From Mycobacterium sp. 236(2023) (lineage in GTDB: Bacteria; Actinomycetota; Actinomycetes; Mycobacteriales; Mycobacteriaceae), in contig NZ_JARSBP010000007.1 in assembly GCF_029623955.1 (NCBI RefSeq), positions 286,218 to 350,217 on the forward strand: DNA of 64,000 nt, written 5' to 3'. Position numbers and translations under genes: made by a program. This document shows, in pieces, positions 8,059-16,864 of this stretch (its first letter is position 1; each line of letters starts with the position of its first letter). The notes under the pieces were generated by a model. That model saw nothing but the letters and a program-made list of their open reading frames with translations, made no database searches and was not told the DNA's origin.

Positions 8059-11000
8059 ATGACGACTCAAGCAGCCGCGGCCGACCGCCCTGTCGCCAGC
8101 GGTAGTCCGCTCGACGATCGCTACGATCTGCTCGACGGAGAAGTCCACCTGTCCGGGATCCAGGCCCTTGTCCGACTCCCCCTGGACCTGCGGCGTCTGG
8201 ACCAGCAGCAGGGACTCGACGTCGCCGTCTTCATCTCCGGATACGAGGGCTCGCCCCTTGCTGGGCTCGATCTCCAACTGTCGCGGCAGAAGAAGCGCCT
8301 TCTCGAACATCGCGTCGTCTTTCAGCCCGGCGTCAACGAGGAGCTGGCCGCCAACGCGGTCCAAGGAACGCAGATAGCGTCCGCGTCGGCAGACCGGATC
8401 GGAGACGGTGTGGTCGGCATCTGGTACGGCAAGGCGCCGGGCCTGGATCGAGCGACCGACGCCATCCGCCACAGCAACCTTGGCGGAACCCATCGCAGCG
8501 GCGGCGTTCTCGCCCTGGTAGGTGACGACTCGATAGCGAAGTCCTCGACGGTGCCGAGCAGCTCGGAGTCTGCCATCGCCGAGCTTGGGATGCCGTGTCT
8601 GTCCCCCGCCGACCCCCAAGACATCCTCGATCTCGGCCTCCATGGTGTTGCGATGTCACGGATATCGGGATTGTGGATTGCCATGAAGCTGGCGACCAAC
8701 GTCGTCGACGGTTCGGGCACGGTGCGCCTCGATCCCGCCCGGGTCAGACCGGTCGTTCCCGACACCTCGTTCGACGGCGCGGCGTTCGAGCATGAACCGA
8801 CGGGACACCTTCTGCAGCCCACACTTTCACGGCTTGAGGCCACGCAGGTTCGCCAGCGCTTGGAACTCGCGCGACGCTATGCCGCAGCCAACCACCTCAA
8901 TCACGTCATCGGCGATGAGGCGGCAACGCTGGGGATCATCTGCGCTGGGGCCACCTATCTCGACGTCCGGCAGGCCCTCTCTGATCTCGGCATCACCGAC
9001 GACAGCCTCGTCGGCAGCGGCGTGAAGATCTTGAAGTTGGGGATGATCCATCCCCTAGAGCCAGGCGTCATCGACGCGTTCAGCTCGGGGCTGCGCGAAA
9101 TCGTCGTGGTCGAGGAGAAGAAGGCGTTTATCGAGCTCGCCCTGAAAGACTTGCTCTACGGAACGTCCGAAGCGCCACGCGTCGTCGGCAAGCGAGACGA
9201 GCTGGGCCGCGAACTGTTCCGAGCCGACGGCGATCTCCCTGCCGACTATATTGCGACGCGATTGGCTCCACGCATCCGCGACCACGGGGGACCTGCCTCA
9301 GTGGCCACGTGGCTCGAGCAACGATCGGCGCGGCGGGTACCTACGCTGCTACCGATCCTGCCGCGGCGCCCGTCCTTCTGTTCCGGCTGCCCCCACAACA
9401 GCTCGACGAAAGTTCCCGATGGCTCGCTCGTGGGCGCCGGCATCGGTTGCCATGCCCTGGTCGCCTTCATGCCCGAGAGCCGGATCGGCGACTCGATCGG
9501 TCATAGCCAAATGGGCGGCGAAGGGGCTGCGTGGATCGGCATGGCCCCGTTCGTCACGCGGGATCACCTGTTCCAAAACCTCGGCGACGGCACTTTTCAC
9601 CACTCGGGCTCCCTGGCCATTCGCGCCGCCATCGCCAGCGGCGCCCACATCACCTACAAGCTGCTGTACAACGACGCCGTCGCCATGACCGGTGGCCAGC
9701 AGGCGATCGGCAAGATGGCCGTCCCGCAGATCGTCTCTGAACTCCTGGCCGAGGGTGTTGCCCGCATCGTGATCACCAGTGACCAACCCAAGCAGAGCCG
9801 TCGAGCGTTCGGACGCCGTCTGCCCGCCCGAGTGTCGATCCGTCACCGCGACGACATGATCACGGTGCAGGAAGAGCTGGCTCACACTGCCGGGGTGACA
9901 GTGCTGATCCACCAGCAGGAGTGCGCCACCGAGCTGCGTCGCAAGCGCAAGCGGGGGCTTGTCGAGTCGCCTAGCCGTCGCATCTTCATTAACGAACGGG
10001 TCTGCGAAGGGTGCGGCGACTGCGGCGATAAATCGGGCTGCCTGTCGGTCCGCCCGACCGAGACCGAGTTCGGCCGAAAGACCGAAATCCACCAAGCCTC
10101 CTGCAATTTGGATTTCTCCTGCCTCAAAGGTGACTGCCCGTCCTTCGTTGAGGTCGTCCCGCGGAAAGCATCGAAGAAGCGCAACCACCGGCTTCTATCG
10201 GCGACGCCGACAAAGACACCAAAGCCTGAGACGACGGACCTGCCCGATCCGCAGCCGCTGGTCACGGCTGAGGACTTCTCGATGCGCATCACGGGCGTCG
10301 GCGGCACCGGTGTGGTGACCGTGGCACAAGTCATCGCTGCCGCCGCATCCCACGCCGGACTCCAAGTCAAAGGGCTCGACCAACTCGGTCTGGCCCAGAA
10401 AGGTGGGGCGGTCGTATCTGACATCCGCCTGTCGACGTCAAAAATCCTCGGCACCAACAAAATCGGCCCCGGTGGGTGCGATCTCTATCTCGGCTGCGAC
10501 ATCCTGGTAGCCGCCACCGAGACGAACCTGGAGGTGATAGCCCCAGAGCGCACCTACGCGGTGGTCTCGACCTCGATCACTCCGACCGGCCGGATGGTGA
10601 CCGATACCGCCACGCTCTTCCCGGCGATCGAAGATCTGATCGGGCGAATCGAGTGGTCGGGCGCGCGGCCTGAGAATGTCTTCGTCGACGCTCACGCCGT
10701 GACCGGCGCCGCGGCCCTAGACGAGGACCAATACGACAACATCTTCCTCCTCGGCGTCGCCGTGCAGTCAGGAGTCGTCCCCCTCTCCCCCGAGAGCGTG
10801 GAGTGGGCGCTGGACCTCAACGGTGTCCAGGTGGAGCGAAACCTCGCAGCATTCCGGCTCGGTCGTCAGCACGTCGCTAACGGCGACCCCGGGGTCAACT
10901 CCTCCCCGGCTTCCTCCGCGCTGGATGCTCTCATCCGCCGCAGAGTCGCCGAGCTTACGGCTTATCAGAACGACAAATGGGCCGCACGGTACGCACAGCA

Positions 11001-11556
11001 GGTGCAGGACGTCCGCCGAGCAGAGGCAACCGCGATCGGCGAAAGCACCTCGATCACCGAAGCTTTCGCGCGTCACCTGTTCAAAGTCATGGCCTACAAA
11101 GACGAATACGAGGTGGCTCGACTGCACATCGACCCGGACCTCGAAAGTCAGATCCGCGAGGAGTTCGGCGAGGGCGCACGCTACTCGATCCTGCTCCATC
11201 CGCCCCTCCTTCGAGCCCTCGGACTGAAGAAAAAAATCCGCCTGCAGGCCTGGTGGGCGAAGCCGGTACTGCGAATCCTCTACGGCCTGCGCACGCTGCG
11301 CGGTACCCGCCTCGATCTCTTCGGATACGACAACGTCAGGCGCGAGGAGCGTCGACTTATCGAGGACTACGCCACGTCGATGAACGCCGCGATGAAAGCG
11401 CTCTCGCCTGCAACGCACGACGCCGTCCTCGAGCTGGCCGCCCTGCCGGATGTCGTCCGCGGCTACGAAAGCATCAAACTTCAGTCCCTCGAGAAGTATC
11501 GGTCACGTCGCTCAGAGATCCTGCAGCAGTTGAGTTCTGAGCCCGCCCATATCTAG
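8059..11556 (+). CDS. Indolepyruvate:ferredoxin oxidoreductase, single-chain (IorA-IorB type)
   Basis: This 1165-aa enzyme joins the parts of an indolepyruvate/2-oxoacid:ferredoxin oxidoreductase in one chain. It would decarboxylate aryl- or branched-chain 2-oxoacids to acyl-CoA, reducing ferredoxin. The N-terminal pyruvate-oxidoreductase-like domain (about residues 30-240, with GYEGSPLAGLD) is followed by a thiamine-diphosphate domain with CSGCPHN near 440, GIGCHA near 460 and MGGEGAAW near 485. A Cys-rich iron-sulfur segment lies near 645-690 (CEGCGDCGDKSGC), then a gamma domain with GVGGTGVVT near 745. The C-terminal 230 residues form the extra domain usual in the long form. A ribosome binding site (AGAAGGAC) precedes ATG 8059. 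The partner ferredoxin gene is not nearby. Confidence 0.9.
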   Translation: MTTQAAAADRPVASGSPLDDRYDLLDGEVHLSGIQALVRLPLDLRRLDQQQGLDVAVFISGYEGSPLAGLDLQLSRQKKRLLEHRVVFQPGVNEELAANAVQGTQIASASADRIGDGVVGIWYGKAPGLDRATDAIRHSNLGGTHRSGGVLALVGDDSIAKSSTVPSSSESAIAELGMPCLSPADPQDILDLGLHGVAMSRISGLWIAMKLATNVVDGSGTVRLDPARVRPVVPDTSFDGAAFEHEPTGHLLQPTLSRLEATQVRQRLELARRYAAANHLNHVIGDEAATLGIICAGATYLDVRQALSDLGITDDSLVGSGVKILKLGMIHPLEPGVIDAFSSGLREIVVVEEKKAFIELALKDLLYGTSEAPRVVGKRDELGRELFRADGDLPADYIATRLAPRIRDHGGPASVATWLEQRSARRVPTLLPILPRRPSFCSGCPHNSSTKVPDGSLVGAGIGCHALVAFMPESRIGDSIGHSQMGGEGAAWIGMAPFVTRDHLFQNLGDGTFHHSGSLAIRAAIASGAHITYKLLYNDAVAMTGGQQAIGKMAVPQIVSELLAEGVARIVITSDQPKQSRRAFGRRLPARVSIRHRDDMITVQEELAHTAGVTVLIHQQECATELRRKRKRGLVESPSRRIFINERVCEGCGDCGDKSGCLSVRPTETEFGRKTEIHQASCNLDFSCLKGDCPSFVEVVPRKASKKRNHRLLSATPTKTPKPETTDLPDPQPLVTAEDFSMRITGVGGTGVVTVAQVIAAAASHAGLQVKGLDQLGLAQKGGAVVSDIRLSTSKILGTNKIGPGGCDLYLGCDILVAATETNLEVIAPERTYAVVSTSITPTGRMVTDTATLFPAIEDLIGRIEWSGARPENVFVDAHAVTGAAALDEDQYDNIFLLGVAVQSGVVPLSPESVEWALDLNGVQVERNLAAFRLGRQHVANGDPGVNSSPASSALDALIRRRVAELTAYQNDKWAARYAQQVQDVRRAEATAIGESTSITEAFARHLFKVMAYKDEYEVARLHIDPDLESQIREEFGEGARYSILLHPPLLRALGLKKKIRLQAWWAKPVLRILYGLRTLRGTRLDLFGYDNVRREERRLIEDYATSMNAAMKALSPATHDAVLELAALPDVVRGYESIKLQSLEKYRSRRSEILQQLSSEPAHI

Positions 11557-11624
11557 AGCTCGGCAGGCCCTGCAGTGGCTTCGAGTTATCCCTCTGACGC
11601 TGTCGTGCCGGTAAGGGCGGAGCA

Positions 11625-12211
11625 CTAATGGTGACCGGGCTCGTTGCCGAGCAGGAGGCTGACCGCGTCATGAAGGCGTTGGGCAGCCACGTCGTAGGGC
11701 ATCGCGCCGGTCGCAGTTTGGATGAGCGCGCCGGTGAATGCCAGCCCGAGGGTGTGGAGCACTTCGGGCCATGCTCCGGGTCCTGTTGCTGATGCGATGA
11801 CTCGGTGAATCTCGTGGCCGATCTCCTCGCGCGGGCGCGCGTCGCCGCCGGTCCCGTGTCGAGAAGTACTAGTGCGCAGGCTGTCGCTAGCGCGGGCTCT
11901 TCGGCGACTATGTGGAGGACAGAGTTCAGCTGCGCGACAATGCGTGTCGTCGAGCCACTGGCGGTGGCGCTGCCGATGGGAGCATCGTGGATGCGGCGCA
12001 GGCAGATATCGACAACGATCTCGCTTGCCGAGCGGTATAGCGCTGCCGCAGCCGTTTCGGCGATGCCCGCGCGCAGGGCGACCGCGCTCACGGTGAGGTC
12101 GTAAAAATCGACTTCGCGGAGCATCATGACGGCGGTATCGAGCAGTGCCGCTGTTGTGCGGGTGCGTCGGCGTCGACGCCGCAGGTTTATGAGGTCGACG
12201 AGGACAGCCAT
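11625..12211 (-). pseudogene. TetR-family regulator with a frameshift
   Basis: The N-terminal part (ATG 12211, residues 1-130) has a TetR helix-turn-helix (DLTVSAVALRAGIAETA, then ALYRSASEIVVD). At about 11822-11835 the frame ceases to make sense, and the natural C-terminus (EEIGHEIHRVIASATGPGAW through LLLGNEPGHH) continues in another frame to a stop at 11625. One base lost or gained in the GC-rich run near 11830 would restore a protein of about 195 aa. It may be a real inactivation or a homopolymer-type sequencing error. It sits between the oxidoreductase and an mceA remnant, both on the other strand. Confidence 0.65.
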
Positions 12212-12255
12212 CTCGTCCTCGCCGGATCCTCCCGCGAAGGTGTTCCACGTGAAAA

Positions 12256-12474
12256 CTACCGCTGCGTGATCGCGAAAGTGCCTACCGCTAGCCAGTTTCG
12301 CGCGGATGCAGCAGCCTCCAATGTCGGTGCCGGTAGGGCGTTGAAGGGGGGTCGTGTCACGGCGTTGTCATCGTCGGGTCCACCAGAGACGACTTGATCC
12401 TGGCCGCACTGGAGTACTGGATGGAGCGGCAGTCCCTGCCCAATCGGAGGATCGGTGAAACCGACGTATCGGTG
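12256..12474. other. Stretch with no recognisable gene
   Basis: Between the TetR start and the recognisable mceA remnant I see no open frame with convincing content, no clear promoter and no repeat. It may be further decayed mceA sequence. Confidence 0.4.
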
Positions 12475-12971
12475 CCGCATCACAATCTCGACCAATTCCT
12501 TTTCAGCTCAATCGGTTTAACCGGCGCAGGCAACGACGTCGTGGGAGGAAATCGGCAGGCGCTCACCACTGCGTTCGATAAACTGTTGCCCATCACCGAC
12601 CTCCTCTTTGCCTATCGAAGGTCGTTGTGGTGTGGCATCGGCGGTCTGGTTCCATTCGCCAGGTCACCGCCTCAGTTCTCCGGAGTTCTGATCTCGTCGG
12701 GACTCACGCTGGGTGTCGAGCGGTACCGCTACCCGCGGGACCTGCCTAAGGTGGCTGCATCGAGTGGGGACGCGATTACTGCGACGAGTTGGGCCTACCC
12801 GAGCTGCCCGCCGAATTCACGCCGCCGCTGATCGTCGGCGACGTCGGGGCGAACCCCGCGCAGTATTGCAACTCGGGCATTGTGCTCAACTCAGAGGGTC
12901 TCAAAAAATGGCTGTTTGGGCCGTTGGACGGTCCGCCGCGCAATACTGCGCAAGTGGGGATGCCCGGATAG
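12475..12971 (+). pseudogene. mceA C-terminal remnant
   Basis: Two frames together match the C-terminal third of an MceA protein. The first carries LDQFLFSSIGLTG, GNDVVGGNRQALTTAFDKLL, SLWCGIGGLVP and LTLGVERYRYPRDLPKVA, up to about 12765. The second, from about 12789, carries GLPELPAEFTPPLIVGDVG, NSGIVLNSEGLKKWLF and DGPPRNTAQVGMPG, and ends at the stop at 12971. The intact MceA at 46.6 kb has the same motifs (GVERYRYPGDLPKVA, NSGIVLNAAGLKEMLF). The transmembrane and MlaD/MCE domain are missing, so this is a truncated and frameshifted paralogue. Confidence 0.8.
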
Positions 12972-13108
12972 TCCTGGCATCCAAAAGCGAACTGCTACGT
13001 CGATCCGCCTGACCGGTGGCCCTGAAACCAAGTATGGCGACACCACCAAACCCAGGGCGCATCGCCTCCGGCTAAACCGGGGCGATCACAGGAGAGCTTA
13101 GTGAGGCG

Positions 13109-13957
13109 TTAGCTGCCTGGGTTCGCGTTGCCTTCGAACGTTCGAGGGCTCCGTCCTGTGTAGTCAGGAAGGAGCGAGCGCGGGATGGGCCCCTTGTTGC
13201 GGCCGCCCTGCTGGGTCTGCTCCCAACCGTGAGCCAGAATTCCCACCGAACGGGAGAGCACGAACAGTCCTCGACCAAGCGGGGGTGGGAAGCCTAGCTC
13301 GGCGTAGACGACGGCGGTGGCTCCGTCGATGTTCATGGGCACCGGCTTGCTTCGCCCTTCGGCGAGTGAGGCCTCCAACGCCGATGCTGCGTCGAGGAAT
13401 TCGCCCGTCACGGCACCGTCGGCCCGGGCATCGGCGACCAGTGTGAGCAGCGGGTCACGGCGAGGGTCTCGGGGGTGGAAGCGGTGGCCGAAGCCAGGGA
13501 CGTAGCGCCGCTTGGCGCGGTAGTCGGCGACGGCACGGTCAGCGGCGGCCCGCAGGTCTGACAGAGCTTGGGATCCCTGGCAGAGGCTGGTTAAGAGTTC
13601 CATACATTGCTCGCCGGCGCCGCCGTGCACGTCGCCAAGCATGCCGACGCCGGTGGAGATCACATTGTTGAGGCCGACGCCGCACGTTGCGGCCATCCGC
13701 GCAGCAGCGATTGAGGGTGCCTGCGGACCATGGTCCACGGCGGCGACCAGGGCGGCGTTGAGGAGTCGTTCCTGCCAGTCCGACGGGCGCTCGCCACGAA
13801 TCATCAGCCACACCATGCCGGCATAGGACGTCGTGGGGATGATTTCCTCGATGGCGTAGCCGCGGTAACGGATTACGCCGGGGGTGATGTCGCTGATATC
13901 GGTGCGCCACCAGGCAGTGACGTCGTCGACGCTGGTGCCGGCTTCGTGGGTGGTCAT
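13109..13957 (-). CDS. Citryl-CoA lyase-like, citrate synthase superfamily
   Basis: A 282-aa citrate-synthase-fold protein, shorter than true citrate synthases (about 370-430 aa) and close in length to citryl-CoA lyases, which split citryl-CoA to acetyl-CoA and oxaloacetate. The catalytic residues are visible: His111 (DVHGGA), His158 (FGHRFHPRDPR) and Asp211 (NIDGATA). The C-terminus has the typical HGWEQTQQGGR segment. Its ATG overlaps the stop of a family III CoA-transferase gene upstream on the minus strand (ATGA at 13954-13957), so both are co-translated. A tctCBA tricarboxylate transporter is nearby. This supports a citrate or related-acid route, although another acyl-CoA lyase or synthase activity is possible. 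Confidence 0.8.
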   Translation of the reverse strand: MTTHEAGTSVDDVTAWWRTDISDITPGVIRYRGYAIEEIIPTTSYAGMVWLMIRGERPSDWQERLLNAALVAAVDHGPQAPSIAAARMAATCGVGLNNVISTGVGMLGDVHGGAGEQCMELLTSLCQGSQALSDLRAAADRAVADYRAKRRYVPGFGHRFHPRDPRRDPLLTLVADARADGAVTGEFLDAASALEASLAEGRSKPVPMNIDGATAVVYAELGFPPPLGRGLFVLSRSVGILAHGWEQTQQGGRNKGPIPRSLLPDYTGRSPRTFEGNANPGS

Positions 13958-15144
13958 ACCGCCCCCTGCGCGTTCAATGTCGAGATCTCGGTGTCGGAGT
14001 AGCCGAGCTCGCTAAGTAGTTCGTTGGTGTGGGAACCGAGCGCCGGCGGAGGTGATTTTGGTTGCAGGGCTTCCCCATTCACGTGGAAGCCACAGCCGAG
14101 GACCTTTGCCCGGCGGTCGGGCAGTTCAACCTCGTGCACGAGTGATCTTTGCTCGATCTGTTCGAGTTCGAGCGAATCGGTGACGTCGAGGACCAGCCCG
14201 GCGGGTACCCCGGCGTCGTTGAAGAGGGGCTCCCACTCCCGCGCGGTCTTTGCGGCCAGCGCCGCCTCCAACTCGGTTCGAAGCTCTGTCCTTTGCATCT
14301 TGCGGTCGTCGCGCAGGGCGAATCTGGGGTCGTCGATGAGATCTTCACGGCCGATCAACTTGCAGAGGGTTTCAAACTGTTCTTGCTTGTTGGCGGCGAT
14401 GTTGAGAGAGCCCGCGCGTGTGGCGAAGGTCGCCGACGGTGCGCCCGTGGGGTTTTCGTTGCCATTGGCAGTGGGTGTGCGCCCGGCGATGAGGTAGTCG
14501 GATACCACCCAGCCGAGTGCGGTCAGTGAGCTTTCGAGCATGGAGACGTCGAGATAGGAACCTTCGCCGGTGCGGCTGCGCGCGACGAGGGCGCCGTTGA
14601 TCGCCATCGCTGCGGTCATCCCGCCGAGGGTGTCGCATACCGGAAAGCCGACGCGCAGCGGCGCGGTTTCCGGAGTGCCCGTCACGGCGCTCATACCGGA
14701 GAGGCCTTGGATGATCTGGTCGTAAGCAGGTCGGGTCCGCATCGGACCGGTCTGTCCGAATCCAGAGATGGCACAGTAGACCAACTTCGGATTGGTACGA
14801 CGAAGATCGTCCCAGTCATACCCGAGCCGGGCCATGACGCCTGGGCGGAAATTCTCGACGAGCACGTCGGCACCCCTGACGAGCCGATCGAAGACCTGCC
14901 TGCCGCCACCGTGTTTGAGGTCGACGGTGATCGACCGCTTGCCGGCGTTCTGCGCGACGAAAGATGCGCCCATGCGTTGCGCCGACAACTCTGCATCAGC
15001 GCCCAATTGCCTTGCAAGATCACCGGTTCCGGGGACTTCGACCTTGATGACGTCAGCGCCCATGAGTGCGAGTTGGTAGCTGGCGTAGGGACCGGCCAGA
15101 ACGTTGGTGAGGTCGAGAACTCGAATTCCATCGAGTAGATGCAT
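13954..15144 (-). CDS. Family III CoA-transferase (CaiB/BaiF)
   Basis: A 396-aa CoA-transferase of the CaiB/BaiF (formyl-CoA transferase) family that moves CoA between carboxylic acids through aspartyl intermediates. The N-terminal VLDLTNVLAGPYASYQLALMG, ENFRPGVMARLGYD and the catalytic Asp within RPAYDQIIQG are all present. ATG 15144 has GGAGG upstream on the minus strand. The open frame to 15222 lacks such a site. It is coupled by overlap to the citryl-CoA-lyase-like gene, suggesting it makes the CoA ester that the lyase cleaves. A candidate IclR-type operator lies in its promoter region. Donor and acceptor acids are not known. Confidence 0.9.
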   Translation of the reverse strand: MHLLDGIRVLDLTNVLAGPYASYQLALMGADVIKVEVPGTGDLARQLGADAELSAQRMGASFVAQNAGKRSITVDLKHGGGRQVFDRLVRGADVLVENFRPGVMARLGYDWDDLRRTNPKLVYCAISGFGQTGPMRTRPAYDQIIQGLSGMSAVTGTPETAPLRVGFPVCDTLGGMTAAMAINGALVARSRTGEGSYLDVSMLESSLTALGWVVSDYLIAGRTPTANGNENPTGAPSATFATRAGSLNIAANKQEQFETLCKLIGREDLIDDPRFALRDDRKMQRTELRTELEAALAAKTAREWEPLFNDAGVPAGLVLDVTDSLELEQIEQRSLVHEVELPDRRAKVLGCGFHVNGEALQPKSPPPALGSHTNELLSELGYSDTEISTLNAQGAV

Positions 15145-15196
15145 GGCGGACCTCCGCAAGAAATGGCGTTCAGTGGACCCAACTGTATCACCCTGA

Positions 15197-15210
15197 ACCA
15201 TACAATGGGT
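15197..15210. promoter_or_regulatory. Candidate IclR operator 1
   Basis: ACCATACAATGGGT contains CCAT-aca-ATGG, an inverted repeat with a 3-nt centre. It lies between the divergent CoA-transferase and IclR genes and matches a second site before tctC (GACCATTAGATGGTC at 16804-16818). Shared sites in two promoters beside an IclR gene suggest its operator. Confidence 0.5.
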
Positions 15211-15314
15211 TTCTAGATCCATCTGACGGTTTTCAGTGGCGCGCCGAGTTTCGCGCGAGCGGTTCCGGCGAACCGTAGAGTGGTCGAGACAACTTCTTCC
15301 CGAGACGAGGTGCT

Positions 15315-16097
15315 ATGAGCACTGATCTACTGGACCCCGCCGAGAAACCAACGTCCGGTGACGCCGGTGTTCGCAGCGTGACCCGTGTCATCGACCTGCT
15401 CGAGCTGTTCGATAGCGCGCACCCCACCAGGTCGCTGAAGGAGCTAGTCGAGGGGACGTCGTTACCCAAGACAACCGTGGTTCGGTTGGTAGCCACCATG
15501 TGCGCCCGCAGCGTTCTGAGCGTGCGTCCGGACGGGACCTACTGCCTGGGGCCCTCGCTGTTGCGGTGGGTACGGCTGGCCGGTAAGACGTGGACGCCAC
15601 CGGACGAGGTGGTAGCCGTGATGCGGCAGCTCTCAGCGGACACCGGGGAAACGGTCAATCTCTACATCCGGCAGGGCCTTTCGCGCGTTGTGGTGGCACA
15701 GTGCGAGAGCACGGCGACGGTGCGCAGCGTGATCCCCCTCGGTGTGCCCTATCCGTTGTGGGCGGGCGCCGCGGGGAAGATCCTTCTGATGTCGATGCCC
15801 GATCTCATCGACGACGTGGCCGCCGATTCGCCGCATGGCCCCGGGTATGCCGAAAAGCTCCGCAGCGCAATCGAAGGGGGGCGCATGCGCGGATATCAGA
15901 TGGTGCACGGCGAGCGGGAGCTGGGATCGACCGGGCTGTCGTTTCCAATCTTCAACGATCGCGGAATTGTCGTTGCCGCACTGACGCTGGGCGGCCCGAC
16001 CGGTCGTTTCACCGACGACCGCGTCCCGCGCTACGTCGAGTTCACGCGGCGTGCTGCCGCCACCATCTCGGAGATCGGATTACCAGGCCTGGACTAG
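15315..16097 (+). CDS. IclR-family transcriptional regulator
   Basis: A 260-aa regulator with an N-terminal IclR winged helix (about residues 18-80: VTRVIDLLELFDSAHP, SLKELVEGTSLPKTTVVRLV) and a C-terminal effector-binding domain (about 90-255, including PLWAGAAGKILL and the GSTGLSFPIFN strand). ATG 15315 has a GAGGTG site just upstream. It is divergent from the CoA-transferase/lyase pair and lies within 800 bp of the tctCBA operon, both of which carry the same ACCATnnnATGG motif. It probably controls both in response to the imported acid or a derivative. Confidence 0.9.
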   Translation: MSTDLLDPAEKPTSGDAGVRSVTRVIDLLELFDSAHPTRSLKELVEGTSLPKTTVVRLVATMCARSVLSVRPDGTYCLGPSLLRWVRLAGKTWTPPDEVVAVMRQLSADTGETVNLYIRQGLSRVVVAQCESTATVRSVIPLGVPYPLWAGAAGKILLMSMPDLIDDVAADSPHGPGYAEKLRSAIEGGRMRGYQMVHGERELGSTGLSFPIFNDRGIVVAALTLGGPTGRFTDDRVPRYVEFTRRAAATISEIGLPGLD

Positions 16098-16110
16098 TCG
16101 CCTGGCGCGG

Positions 16111-16734
16111 TTAACGGATCGGCTTGGCGTTGGCGATCCGTTTGTCGGCTTCGGCTGAGGCGAGTTCGTCAGCGCGGGTCAAGGTTTCGTCGAGGGAGCT
16201 TCGAGCCACAACCGCCACTCCGTCCCGGTCTGCGATGACCGCATCCCCTGGGAACACGCAGACGCCACCGACGGCCGTGGGCTGCAACAACTGGAACGGG
16301 CCATGCTTGAAGGGCCCTGCGGGTGTTGCGGCTCGGGCGAAGACGGGCACGCCCAAGATCCGGAGAGCATCGATGTCGCGCGCCGCGCCGTCGAGGACAA
16401 ATCCGGCGATGCCACGAGCCTTCGCCTTGATGCCGATCATCTCTCCGATCAGCGCGCGGCCCTCGTCACGTTCGCCGTTCACGATGACGACGTCGCCGGG
16501 TGCCGCCACGTCGAGGGCCTGGTGGATGCCGAGGTTGTCCCCTGCCCGCGTCCACACGGTGAAGGCGTTGCCGTGAAGTCGAGCGTCGGGCCATTGCGCC
16601 GCAATCCGTGAGTCGAGCGCTCCGAATCGTCCCATCGCATCAGTGACTAGGGCGGTTCCGAGCCCGGCTAACCGCTCGAGTGCCTGCTTCTCACAGCGGC
16701 AGAACGCTGCCACCGGACGTCCGAATTTAGCCAT
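16111..16734 (-). CDS. RraA-family aldolase (HMG aldolase-like)
   Basis: A 207-aa protein of the RraA family, which includes 4-hydroxy-4-methyl-2-oxoglutarate/oxaloacetate aldolase-decarboxylases as well as the non-enzymatic RNase E inhibitor. The enzyme-type motif is present: GEMIGIKAKARGIAGFVLDG followed by AARD at 117-120, with the Asp and Arg that bind substrate and metal. Start ATG 16734 follows an AAAGGGG site, and the open frame to 17004 is ignored because it overlaps tctC antisense. It ends 13 bp from the convergent IclR stop. In this setting a class II aldolase or oxaloacetate decarboxylase acting on the imported tricarboxylate is plausible. Confidence 0.75.
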   Translation of the reverse strand: MAKFGRPVAAFCRCEKQALERLAGLGTALVTDAMGRFGALDSRIAAQWPDARLHGNAFTVWTRAGDNLGIHQALDVAAPGDVVIVNGERDEGRALIGEMIGIKAKARGIAGFVLDGAARDIDALRILGVPVFARAATPAGPFKHGPFQLLQPTAVGGVCVFPGDAVIADRDGVAVVARSSLDETLTRADELASAEADKRIANAKPIR

Positions 16735-16803
16735 TGACGAGCCCCTTTCCCCACGATCGCCCCGAAATCGCCCTGACGCTGTGACCACTGTGTGGTTTTT
16801 ATA

Positions 16804-16818
16804 GACCATTAGATGGTC
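16804..16818. promoter_or_regulatory. Candidate IclR operator 2 upstream of tctC
   Basis: GACCATTAGATGGTC is a perfect inverted repeat (6-bp arms, TAG centre) located 47 bp before tctC and 70 bp before the divergent RraA gene. A TATAGA sequence overlaps it at 16800-16805. The same core occurs in the CoA-transferase/IclR intergenic space. Confidence 0.5.
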
Positions 16819-16864
16819 CATCGTGTAGCGTACGCCACATACCTGCTGTGATGAGGAGCACTCC

